Positions 7,813 to 14,150 of a DNA stretch of 16,369 nt are shown piece after piece. Below the pieces are notes generated by a model, which was not told the DNA's origin, made no database searches, and saw only the letters and a program-made list of their open reading frames with translations. The stretch comes from E44-bin32 sp041573795 (GTDB lineage: Bacteria; Chloroflexota; Anaerolineae; Anaerolineales; E44-bin32), in contig JBFFQB010000076.1 in the NCBI GenBank assembly GCA_041573795.1, positions 1-16,369 on the forward strand. The letters run 5' to 3'. Made by a program: the position numbers and the translations under genes. The number at the start of each line of letters is the position of its first letter. The first letter of the stretch is position 1.

Positions 7813-9324
7813 ATGTTCAACAAAGTCCTGATTGCAAATCGTGGGGAAATCGCCGTTCGGATTATCCGCGCCTGTCGAGAGCTTGGAATGGAGACCGCCG
7901 CGGTCTATTCGGAGGCTGATCGATCTGCCCTGCATGTGCGTCAGGCGGATGAAGCTTACTTGCTCGGTCCCGCGCCCTCGCGCGACTCCTATCTGCGGGG
8001 GGATGTGATCATTGATATCGCCAAGCGATGTGGCGCCGGTGCCATTCATCCCGGGTATGGGTTTTTAGCTGAACGAGATGACTTTGCCCAATCAGTGGAG
8101 GAAGCCGGACTCGTTTTTATCGGCCCTCGCCCTTCCGCCATAGCCGCAATGGGGGACAAAGGAGTCGCACGAACGACAGTTACGAATGCCGGCGTTGCCG
8201 TGGTACCCGGCACGGAAGGTGAGGGCAGTCTCACCGATGAAGAACTTCTGCAGATTGCCCCCAAGATTGGTTTCCCATTGCTGATCAAGGCCACGGCAGG
8301 TGGTGGGGGTAAGGGTATGCGCGAGGTCCAGTCCATTGATCAGATGCCCGGATTACTTCAGGCGGCCAGGCGCGAAGCCGAATCAGCCTTTGGCGATGGC
8401 AATGTTTACCTCGAGAAATTGATCTTGAATGCTCGCCACATAGAATTCCAGATCCTGGCCGACTCCCATGGCAACGTGATCCACCTTGGAGAGCGCGAGT
8501 GTTCTCTGCAACGTCGACACCAGAAGTTGCTCGAAGAGGCGCCCTCACCCTTCATGAACGAAGAGCTTCGGGTGAAGATGGGCGAAGTGGCCTGTACAGC
8601 TGCGCGTTCCGTGGAATATCTGAATGCCGGGACGATTGAATTTCTTGTTGATCGAGACCAAAACTTCTATTTCCTGGAAATGAACACTCGCTTACAAGTG
8701 GAGCACCCGATCACGGAGATGGTCACCGGGATCGATATCGTCAAAGAGCAAATCAGGATCGCGCGCGGGCGAAAACTAAGATACACACAGGATGATCTTT
8801 CTATCAATGGCTGGGCTTTGGAGTGCCGCGTCAATGCTGAAGATCCCTACAATAACTTCTTGCCTTCCACGGGGGTACTATCTTCCGTGATCGCACCCAG
8901 TGGACCCGGCGTACGTGTCGACACCGGCGTCTATGCTGGGTTTGAGATTTCACCCTACTACGACTCGCTTATCTCAAAATTGATTTGCTGGGGGGAAACT
9001 CGGGGCGAGGTGATCCTGCGCATGCGGCGAGCGTTGGAAGAATATCGAATCCTGGGCGTAAAGACCAATATCCCCTTCCACCAGACGATTATGGATTCTC
9101 ACCGCTTCATCGCCGGCTCTTTTGACACTCGCTTTGTGGAAGAACGCTTTTCCATGGAGGATAATGACGCAGAGGAGAAAGAGGATTTGCCCATGATCGC
9201 AGCCGTACTAGCGACACTGGTGTCCCATCGCGAGAGTCAGCTATCATCTCAGATCATTCAACGCGGCGATCGTGATACCTCCAACTGGAAATGGGTCAGC
9301 CGTTGGGAGCGCATGCACCGCTAG
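7813..9324 (+). CDS. accC: Biotin carboxylase subunit of acyl-CoA carboxylase
   Basis: ATP-dependent carboxylation of the biotin on the carrier protein, the first half-reaction of propionyl/acetyl-CoA carboxylase. The N-terminal domain begins FNKVLIANRGEIAVR. The ATP-grasp core has K116, K159, the glycine loop AGGGGKG (162-168), E201, H209 and K238 in QKLLEEAPSP. E276, E289, N291, R293 and E297 lie in the FLEMNTRLQVEHP segment, and R339 is in ECRVNAED. These match E. coli AccC positions exactly or by one residue, so all catalytic residues are present. At 503 aa it is about 50 residues longer than E. coli AccC: an acidic linker (about 448-458) and a short helical tail follow the normal C-terminus. 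It lacks the BT and biotinyl domains of fused PccA proteins. An AGG (7807-7809) precedes the ATG by 3 nt, a weak site; the N-terminus fits the family. It may serve both propionyl- and acetyl-CoA carboxylases. Confidence 0.95.
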   Translation: MFNKVLIANRGEIAVRIIRACRELGMETAAVYSEADRSALHVRQADEAYLLGPAPSRDSYLRGDVIIDIAKRCGAGAIHPGYGFLAERDDFAQSVEEAGLVFIGPRPSAIAAMGDKGVARTTVTNAGVAVVPGTEGEGSLTDEELLQIAPKIGFPLLIKATAGGGGKGMREVQSIDQMPGLLQAARREAESAFGDGNVYLEKLILNARHIEFQILADSHGNVIHLGERECSLQRRHQKLLEEAPSPFMNEELRVKMGEVACTAARSVEYLNAGTIEFLVDRDQNFYFLEMNTRLQVEHPITEMVTGIDIVKEQIRIARGRKLRYTQDDLSINGWALECRVNAEDPYNNFLPSTGVLSSVIAPSGPGVRVDTGVYAGFEISPYYDSLISKLICWGETRGEVILRMRRALEEYRILGVKTNIPFHQTIMDSHRFIAGSFDTRFVEERFSMEDNDAEEKEDLPMIAAVLATLVSHRESQLSSQIIQRGDRDTSNWKWVSRWERMHR

Positions 9325-9332
9325 TGCAGCGC
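9309..9332 (+). other. Stem-loop at the end of the biotin carboxylase gene (possible attenuator or processing site)
   Basis: GCGC-A-TGCAC, a 5-nt loop CGCTA, then GTGCA-GCGC form a 9-bp stem with one bulged A, spanning the stop codon. A run of six T follows at 9347-9352, 14 nt beyond the stem, which is too far for a standard intrinsic terminator. The gap to the biotin carrier gene also carries that gene's own ribosome site. It could cause partial termination or mark an mRNA end that alters the carrier:carboxylase ratio. The pairing is seen; the role is inferred. Confidence 0.35.
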
Positions 9333-9374
9333 AGCCCTAAACGCCGTTTTTTGCTGGCAAATAGGTGATACCCG

Positions 9375-9872
9375 ATGAAATATATTGCGACCATCGGTGA
9401 TAAGAGTTTCGAAATTGAAATTCTCTCTAACGGAGAGATTATCCTGAACGGTGAGCAGCTCACGGCCGACTTTCAATCCGTGGCTGACCAACCGATCTAT
9501 TCACTATTATTAGACGGACAATCCTACGAGGCCTCGATCCACCCCACTGATTCTGGGATTCAGGTGCTCCTGCGTGGCCAGTTAATCGACGTTCGGGTAG
9601 AAGATGAGCGTCAGCGTCGCCTGCGTGAAAGCTCTGGCGGCCAGGTTATTCAGAGCGGTGATATTCATCTAAAGGCGCCGATGCCTGGTCTGGTGGTCAC
9701 AATTCCGGTAGAAGAAGGGCAGGATGTCGCCAGCGGTGATAACCTGATCATCCTCGAATCGATGAAGATGCAGAATGAATTGAAAGCCCCGCGCGCTGGC
9801 GTGATCAGCCGCTTAAGGGTAAAAACTGGCGATAACGTTGAACAGAATCAAGTCCTTTTGATCCTCTCCTGA
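9375..9872 (+). CDS. Biotin carboxyl carrier protein of acyl-CoA carboxylase
   Basis: Carries the biotin that shuttles CO2 between the biotin carboxylase and the carboxyltransferase. The C-terminal biotinyl domain (about 98-165) has APMPGLV (101-107) and the biotinylation motif ESMKMQN with Lys131. The lysine lies 34 residues from the C-terminus, the usual spacing. The N-terminal ~80 residues form a small beta-rich domain as in propionyl-CoA carboxylase or pyruvate carboxylase-type carrier subunits, joined by a short Arg/Glu/Ser-rich linker (76-95) that lacks the long Ala/Pro linker of E. coli AccB. AGGTGA at 9363-9368 gives a good ribosome site 6 nt before the ATG. The next gene starts 6 nt after the stop. 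Together with its two partners it gives a carboxylase with all three functions on separate chains. Confidence 0.93.
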   Translation: MKYIATIGDKSFEIEILSNGEIILNGEQLTADFQSVADQPIYSLLLDGQSYEASIHPTDSGIQVLLRGQLIDVRVEDERQRRLRESSGGQVIQSGDIHLKAPMPGLVVTIPVEEGQDVASGDNLIILESMKMQNELKAPRAGVISRLRVKTGDNVEQNQVLLILS

Positions 9873-9878
9873 CCCCAA

Positions 9879-10508
9879 ATGGCCAATTTTGAATTAGAGG
9901 CAAAATTCTGGCTACCGGACCTGGTACCGCTACAAAGGCAGGCCGTCTCCCTTGGAGCCTCACTGATCTCGGCTCGACAGCTTGAATACAACCTGCGCTT
10001 CGACACACGCCAACATGCCCTCTCTAAGCGAGGGGAAGTTCTGCGACTGCGCCGGGCTGGAGCGATCACACTAACCTACAAACAACCTGGAAACCGCCCT
10101 GAGGTTCGTCAAGAGTTGGAGATCGAGGTAGATCAGTTCGAAGTTGCCAGAAGATTGCTGGAAAGCCTCGGCTACGTTGTGATTCACCGCTATGAGAAAT
10201 ATCGAGAAGTGCTCAAGATCGATCATTGCCTGGTCATGTTGGATGAAGTACCCTATGGGAGCTTTGCGGAGGTTGAAGGACCTGATCTAAGCCAAATTCA
10301 GTCGACCTGCACTCGGCTTCAATTGGATTGGGACGCCCGCATCCAGCGGACTTACATGGATCTATTCGAGGCATTACGCGAAAGTATAGAACCCAAGCCA
10401 TCTGATGCGACCTTTGAGAATTTTAAGCAATTCCCTCATATCGATGCCAGCTGGCTCCACTTGCCGAGTGGTTATCTCCCTTCAAGTAATAAGAGCCTTT
10501 CAACATGA
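9879..10508 (+). CDS. CYTH-domain protein (CyaB/thiamine triphosphatase-like)
   Basis: Member of the CYTH (triphosphate tunnel) superfamily, which binds triphosphates plus a divalent metal inside a beta tunnel. Known members are class IV adenylate cyclases, thiamine triphosphatases and inorganic triphosphatases. The signature ExExK is at E5, E7 and K9. Other tunnel-like charged residues are R40, R56 and R58 (LRLR), K68, R77, E79, E81 and E83, R104, K107 and R109 (YEKYR), D122 and E123 (LDEVPYG), and E131 and E133 (FAEVEG). All the usual features are present, so it looks active. Residues after about 170 form a short tail of unknown role. Its TGA overlaps the ATG of the methylmalonyl-CoA mutase gene and it starts 6 nt after the biotin carrier stop, so it is embedded in the operon. 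Which triphosphate it acts on cannot be read from the sequence. Confidence 0.87.
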   Translation: MANFELEAKFWLPDLVPLQRQAVSLGASLISARQLEYNLRFDTRQHALSKRGEVLRLRRAGAITLTYKQPGNRPEVRQELEIEVDQFEVARRLLESLGYVVIHRYEKYREVLKIDHCLVMLDEVPYGSFAEVEGPDLSQIQSTCTRLQLDWDARIQRTYMDLFEALRESIEPKPSDATFENFKQFPHIDASWLHLPSGYLPSSNKSLST

Positions 10509-12166
10509 AAGCTATTGAAAAAGCCCTTCTTGCGTGGCGGAAAAATATCCTCGAACCCACCCTGGCACGATTTCCTGAACGTAAGGAAGCATTCCTTTCA
10601 TCTTCAGGGATCGAACGGGAGGGGGTGTATTTCCCGGGGGAGACCGCCCAGGATTACATGAATAAGTTGGGGTTCCCGGGTGAGTACCCTTTCACACGTG
10701 GGGTCCAACCCACGATGTATCGTGGACGTTTATGGACCATGCGCCAATACGCCGGCTACGCCAGCGCCGAAGCTACAAACCAGCGTTTCAAATATCTCCT
10801 CGATCAAGGCCAGACAGGGCTCTCGGTGGCATTTGATCTCCCGACACAAATTGGCTACGACGCCGATGATCCTATTGCGGTGGGGGAGATCGGCAAGGTA
10901 GGCGTATCGATCTCCAGCCTCCATGACATGCTGCGATTATTCGACGGGATACCGCTGGACAGCGTGTCTACCAGTATGACGATAAATGCCCCTGCAGCGA
11001 TCTTACTTGCGATGTACATCGCTACCGCCAAGAAGCAAAACCTTGAACCGCAATCCCTGCGGGGGACCATCCAGAACGATATCCTCAAGGAATACGTCGC
11101 TCGTGGAACCTACATCTTCCCCCCAAAGCACTCAATGCGTTTGATCACAGATATCTTCAAATATTGCCGTGAGTATGTACCCCGCTGGAATACAATCTCC
11201 GTCTCCGGCTACCATATACGCGAAGCTGGATCAACCGCAGTACAGGAGCTTGCCTTTACCCTTAGCAATGCCATCGCTTATCTTCAAGCTGCACTCAATG
11301 CTGGCCTTGACATCGACGAGGTCGCGCCCCAGATCGCCTTCTTCTTTAATGCTCACAACGATTTCCTGGAGGAGATCGCAAAATTTCGGGCAGCTCGACG
11401 CCTATGGGCCCGGCTCCTGCGCCAGCGATTTAAGGCCAAGGATCCACGCTCCTTGCGCCTGCGCTTCCACACACAAACTGCTGGATCCACCCTGACAGCA
11501 CAACAACCTTCGAATAATGTCGTTCGGGTGACGCTCCAGGCGCTTGCTGCTGTACTGGGAGGCACGCAATCACTCCATACCAACAGTATGGATGAAGCCC
11601 TTGGGCTGCCCAGCGAACATGCGGTGCAGATCGCGTTACGAACCCAACAGATCCTTGCCCATGAATCCGGCGTAGCAGACACGATCGATCCACTCGCGGG
11701 TTCCTTTGCGATCGAACAGCTGACCGACCAGGTAGAACAGGCCGCCATGGCGTACATCGAGCGCATCGATGAAATGGGGGGAGCGCTAGCGGCAGTTGAA
11801 TCAGGCTTCATGCAACGAGAAATTCACGAGGCTGCCTATAGGACCCAACAAGCGATCGAAGATGGTGTTGCCTCCGTCGTCGGAGTCAATGCCTACACCT
11901 CAAACCATGCACCCTTGGTCCAACCGCTTACAGTTGATCCAAGCATCGAAGATCATCAGCGAATCGCGTTGAAGCATCTCCGTGAACAGAGAGATCAAGG
12001 CAAAGTGAAGAAAGCGCTCGACGAGATTCTCGTGACGGCGGAGAGCGATCGCAATCTTATGCCTTTGCTGATCACAGCAGTGGAATGCGAGGCTACATTG
12101 GGAGAAATATGCAATACGCTGCGTGGTGTGTGGGGGGAATATCGGCCAAGCGCTTCTTTTCTTTAA
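10505..12166 (+). CDS. Methylmalonyl-CoA mutase large subunit, catalytic domain only (Tyr/Arg type)
   Basis: Adenosylcobalamin-dependent interconversion of (R)-methylmalonyl-CoA and succinyl-CoA. The 553 residues cover only the substrate-binding TIM-barrel domain; the ~130-residue C-terminal B12-binding domain of fused enzymes is missing, so a separate small subunit is needed. Recognisable blocks are PGEYPFTRG (58-66), TMRQYAGYASAE (78-89), TIQNDILKEY (188-197), SGYHIREAG (234-242) and GTQSLHTNSMDEAL (353-366). Compared with the Propionibacterium enzyme, Tyr82 matches Tyr89, Arg200 matches Arg207 (both spaced by exactly 118 residues) and His237 matches His244. This set is the methylmalonyl-CoA pattern, since Arg207 holds the substrate carboxylate. 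The gene overlaps the CYTH gene by 4 nt and has only a weak ribosome site, so coupling is likely. No small-subunit gene follows. Confidence 0.93.
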   Translation: MKAIEKALLAWRKNILEPTLARFPERKEAFLSSSGIEREGVYFPGETAQDYMNKLGFPGEYPFTRGVQPTMYRGRLWTMRQYAGYASAEATNQRFKYLLDQGQTGLSVAFDLPTQIGYDADDPIAVGEIGKVGVSISSLHDMLRLFDGIPLDSVSTSMTINAPAAILLAMYIATAKKQNLEPQSLRGTIQNDILKEYVARGTYIFPPKHSMRLITDIFKYCREYVPRWNTISVSGYHIREAGSTAVQELAFTLSNAIAYLQAALNAGLDIDEVAPQIAFFFNAHNDFLEEIAKFRAARRLWARLLRQRFKAKDPRSLRLRFHTQTAGSTLTAQQPSNNVVRVTLQALAAVLGGTQSLHTNSMDEALGLPSEHAVQIALRTQQILAHESGVADTIDPLAGSFAIEQLTDQVEQAAMAYIERIDEMGGALAAVESGFMQREIHEAAYRTQQAIEDGVASVVGVNAYTSNHAPLVQPLTVDPSIEDHQRIALKHLREQRDQGKVKKALDEILVTAESDRNLMPLLITAVECEATLGEICNTLRGVWGEYRPSASFL

Positions 12167-12217
12167 TCCCCTCACCTGCATCCGACCCTTCTGTTAAGGC
12201 AAACTTGTCATCCCTGC

Positions 12218-12245
12218 TTGGCTATGCTTAATTCTGCCTTAGAAT
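12218..12245 (+). promoter_or_regulatory. Candidate sigma-70-type promoter for the epimerase gene
   Basis: TTGGCT (12218-12223), a 16-bp spacer and TAGAAT (12240-12245) lie in the 113-bp gap before the epimerase gene. The -10 matches the consensus in 5 of 6 positions and the -35 in 4 of 6. A transcript would start near 12252 and include the GGGAG ribosome site before the ATG at 12280. It is a pattern match only. Confidence 0.3.
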
Positions 12246-12279
12246 AGAGTAAACACCCGATTGGGAGAAGCTATCATCC

Positions 12280-12813
12280 ATGAGCAATATCCACCGAGTT
12301 AATCATGTAGCAATTATCGTCGATGATATTGAGACCGCATTAGGATTCTGGCGAGATAGCTTAGGCCTGACGCTCTCGCATGTAGAGGAGGTTCCGGATC
12401 AGGAATCCATCGTGGCTTTCCTTCCAGTTGGGGATGCAGAAGTCGAGCTTGTTGAGCCCACGAGCGAGAATAGCGGTGTTGCACGATACCTGAAAAAGCG
12501 TGGCCCTGGTATCCACCACATTTGTTTCGAGGTTGATGATATCGATTCTTCCTTGCATATGCTCAAAGAACAAAATGTTCGCCTGATCAACGAAGCGCCA
12601 ATCATCGGAACAGGTGGAAAACGAATAGCCTTCATCCATCCCGAAGCCGCGCACGGGGTGCTGATTGAGCTCTACGAGCTCAGCTCGGGCGAGCCCGAGA
12701 TTCGACTTGCCCGTGTTCGCAGCCTGGCGGACAGGGTATTCGACCAGGGTCAGGTTGTCGCAGCTGGCGTATTTGGTTTCTTGCGTTCCTTCCGGGATAA
12801 CCGTGGTAAATGA
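12280..12813 (+). CDS. mce: Methylmalonyl-CoA epimerase with C-terminal extension
   Basis: Converts (S)-methylmalonyl-CoA made by the carboxylase into the (R) form used by the mutase. It is a vicinal-oxygen-chelate/glyoxalase-fold metalloenzyme with two paired beta-alpha-beta modules (about 5-60 and 76-134). Likely metal ligands are His9 (VNHVAI), Glu56 (VELVEP), His80 (IHHICFEV) and Glu130 (VLIELYE), in the order known for this family. The usual enzyme ends near residue 135-148; here about 40 further residues follow, with an Arg-rich helix-like stretch and a hydrophobic patch (QVVAAGVFGFL) before a basic end. GGGAG stands upstream of the ATG. It is separated by 113 bp from the mutase gene and probably has its own promoter, while still completing the same pathway. 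The role of the tail is unknown. Confidence 0.92.
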   Translation: MSNIHRVNHVAIIVDDIETALGFWRDSLGLTLSHVEEVPDQESIVAFLPVGDAEVELVEPTSENSGVARYLKKRGPGIHHICFEVDDIDSSLHMLKEQNVRLINEAPIIGTGGKRIAFIHPEAAHGVLIELYELSSGEPEIRLARVRSLADRVFDQGQVVAAGVFGFLRSFRDNRGK

Positions 12814-12850
12814 CCTTCACCAAGGCGCTCAGCGTTACCAGGAAAACAAT

Positions 12851-13351
12851 TCAAAACGAGGATTCATTCACCCGCATCAATGTCCCCCCCGTGATTCTTA
12901 TCAATATCTCGGGGGTTAATCGAAAAACTGCATGCGGTGTGCCTGCTGCCGCCCAGATTTCCTCATACTTTGATAGATCTTGATCAATGACTGTGTCCAA
13001 CGGAAGGCGGTGACCCACAGGTGGAACCCCACCGATTGAAAAACCCGTAGCCGCTCGTACGAACTCCGCCGGTGCGATCTCTATCTTCTCCCCAAGAGCA
13101 CTCGCAAGCAAATCCTCATCTATGCGATTCGAACCACTGGCGATTACCAACAAAGGTTTGTCGCTGCGCAAGAACCGGAAGACCAATGACTTGGCAATTT
13201 GACCGACTTCGCACCCTATTGCCTGCGCGGCATCACGGGCTGAACGGGTACTATCCGGTAATTCCTGAACTTGAAAACCAAGTGCAAATCGATCTAAGGA
13301 TCGCTGAACGCTGGCTGCCGATGGGCTAAGCTGCTCATGTTGTTCCGACAT
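12851..13351 (-). CDS. YbaK/EbsC (ProX)-family aminoacyl-tRNA deacylase
   Basis: Likely trans-editing enzyme that hydrolyses mischarged aminoacyl-tRNA (the YbaK/ProX superfamily clears Cys- or Ala-tRNA-Pro and similar). The 166-residue protein has the conserved lysine K54 in QIAKSLVF, a SGSNRID segment (72-78), GGVPPVGH (107-114) and AAAGTPHAVF (134-143), all typical of stand-alone family members. The start is set at the ATG at 13351 rather than an upstream in-frame codon at 13372, because AAGGAG (13358-13363) lies 6 nt before it. The gene converges on the epimerase gene with a 37-bp gap and is not part of the propionate pathway. Exact tRNA substrate is not determinable here. Confidence 0.88.
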   Translation of the reverse strand: MSEQHEQLSPSAASVQRSLDRFALGFQVQELPDSTRSARDAAQAIGCEVGQIAKSLVFRFLRSDKPLLVIASGSNRIDEDLLASALGEKIEIAPAEFVRAATGFSIGGVPPVGHRLPLDTVIDQDLSKYEEIWAAAGTPHAVFRLTPEILIRITGGTLMRVNESSF

Positions 13352-13371
13352 CGCAAGCTCCTTTACGCACA

Positions 13372-13377
13372 ATTATC
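13372..13377 (-). promoter_or_regulatory. Possible -10 element for the YbaK-type gene
   Basis: On the minus strand GATAAT matches the -10 consensus in 5 of 6 positions and lies about 20 nt upstream of the ATG at 13351, just ahead of the AAGGAG ribosome site. The matching -35 region is poor and overlaps the T-tract of the terminator of the upstream gene. Confidence 0.22.
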
Positions 13378-13396
13378 CCATGGTCGTACGCCCATT

Positions 13397-13434
13397 AAAA
13401 ACCCTCAACCCCATCAAAAGGATGGGGTTGAAAG
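13397..13434 (-). terminator. Intrinsic terminator of the minus-strand membrane protein gene
   Basis: An 11-bp perfect inverted repeat, TCAACCCCATC and GATGGGGTTGA with a 5-nt loop (13405-13431), extends by two G-U pairs and one C-G pair to 14 bp. On the minus strand it is followed directly by five T (13397-13401). It lies just past the stop of the membrane protein gene ending at 13462 and ahead of the YbaK-type gene, so the two minus-strand genes are probably separate transcripts. No T-run follows on the plus side. Confidence 0.75.
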
Positions 13435-13461
13435 GACTACCTTGGCCGGGAGGAGCCAAAG

Positions 13462-13926
13462 TCAGTTTTTGTAGTTTAGCGATTCTACGGGTTGCTCAGT
13501 TGGCGGTTTGCCTCGATCCACAAGGATCCGGGCAACAATCGCCAAGCTGCCGGTCATCCCCAAACCCGCCCCCATGGCTGCATTCGCATACAGGGCGATC
13601 ATGATCGGCGTAACCAAGAGGAAGGCTCCCGGCGATCCGGTTTCCTCTACCAGGCCGGGGGCAACCAGAGCAGTCATGATCGCTACTGGCGCAAAGAGAA
13701 TGTAACCGATGTTGATCAAACCTGCCCCAAGGCTGTTTTCAAAGACACGCCGGACTGTGAGATAGATAGCCCCGCTAAGGGTACCTGCCAGGAACAATCC
13801 CAATCCCTGGGCGAAGAGGCTCAACCCGGTGGGCAGGTAGCCAAAGTGAAGGGCCATAAAACCTAATCCCACCAGGGGCCAAGCCAACCCCATAAATATG
13901 ATGGCTATTCGTTGATTTTTCTTCAT
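13462..13926 (-). CDS. Small four-helix membrane protein, unknown function
   Basis: Not recognised as a named family. The 154-residue protein has four hydrophobic segments at about 6-28, 34-56, 66-90 and 100-133, many Gly and Ala residues, a basic N-terminus (MKKNQR) and a polar C-terminal tail. An excellent ribosome site (GGGAGG, 5 nt before the ATG on the minus strand) supports expression. It is divergent from the second mutase gene across a 224-bp gap and ends 28 nt before a strong intrinsic terminator. No catalytic motif is visible. A structural or small transporter-like role is possible but unsupported. Confidence 0.75.
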   Translation of the reverse strand: MKKNQRIAIIFMGLAWPLVGLGFMALHFGYLPTGLSLFAQGLGLFLAGTLSGAIYLTVRRVFENSLGAGLINIGYILFAPVAIMTALVAPGLVEETGSPGAFLLVTPIMIALYANAAMGAGLGMTGSLAIVARILVDRGKPPTEQPVESLNYKN

Positions 13927-14107
13927 GATTTCCTCCCGGCATTCTACGAAAGCTCCCGTGCCAAGTGTAGATCGAGTGCAAAATTACAGATAACTTGCAA
14001 CTTGCCCACATTTTGCCACAGGAATCAAATCTAGTGATGAAACTGTAAGCCCATTGAAAGTTCCTACTAACCCCGCAATTAAGGCACAAAATCGATCACC
14101 AACAGCA

Positions 14108-14145
14108 TGCTATAATCGCCGCACACAGGCAAAGTCTCGGAGGAA
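14108..14145 (+). promoter_or_regulatory. Extended -10 promoter and ribosome site of the second mutase gene
   Basis: TGCTATAAT (14108-14116) is a perfect extended -10 motif (TGn plus TATAAT). The region where a -35 would sit shows no good match, which is normal for extended -10 promoters. Transcription would start near 14123, giving a leader of about 28 nt that contains GGAGGAA (14139-14145), 5 nt before the ATG. The rest of the 224-bp divergent gap shows nothing clear beyond a short tandem AACTTGC (13992-14005). Confidence 0.55.
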
Positions 14146-14150
14146 TCTGC

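Noticed and set aside
11353..11811. 152-residue minus-strand open frame inside the methylmalonyl-CoA mutase gene
   Set aside because: It is a shadow of a highly conserved coding frame, has low-complexity Ser/Ala/Arg composition and resembles no protein family.
12814..12850. Possible bidirectional terminator between the convergent epimerase and YbaK-type genes
   Set aside because: No stem of useful length and no T-run on either strand in this 37-bp gap.
13992..14005. Tandem AACTTGC repeat in the divergent gap
   Set aside because: Only two 7-bp copies; too short to call an operator or repeat element without conservation data.
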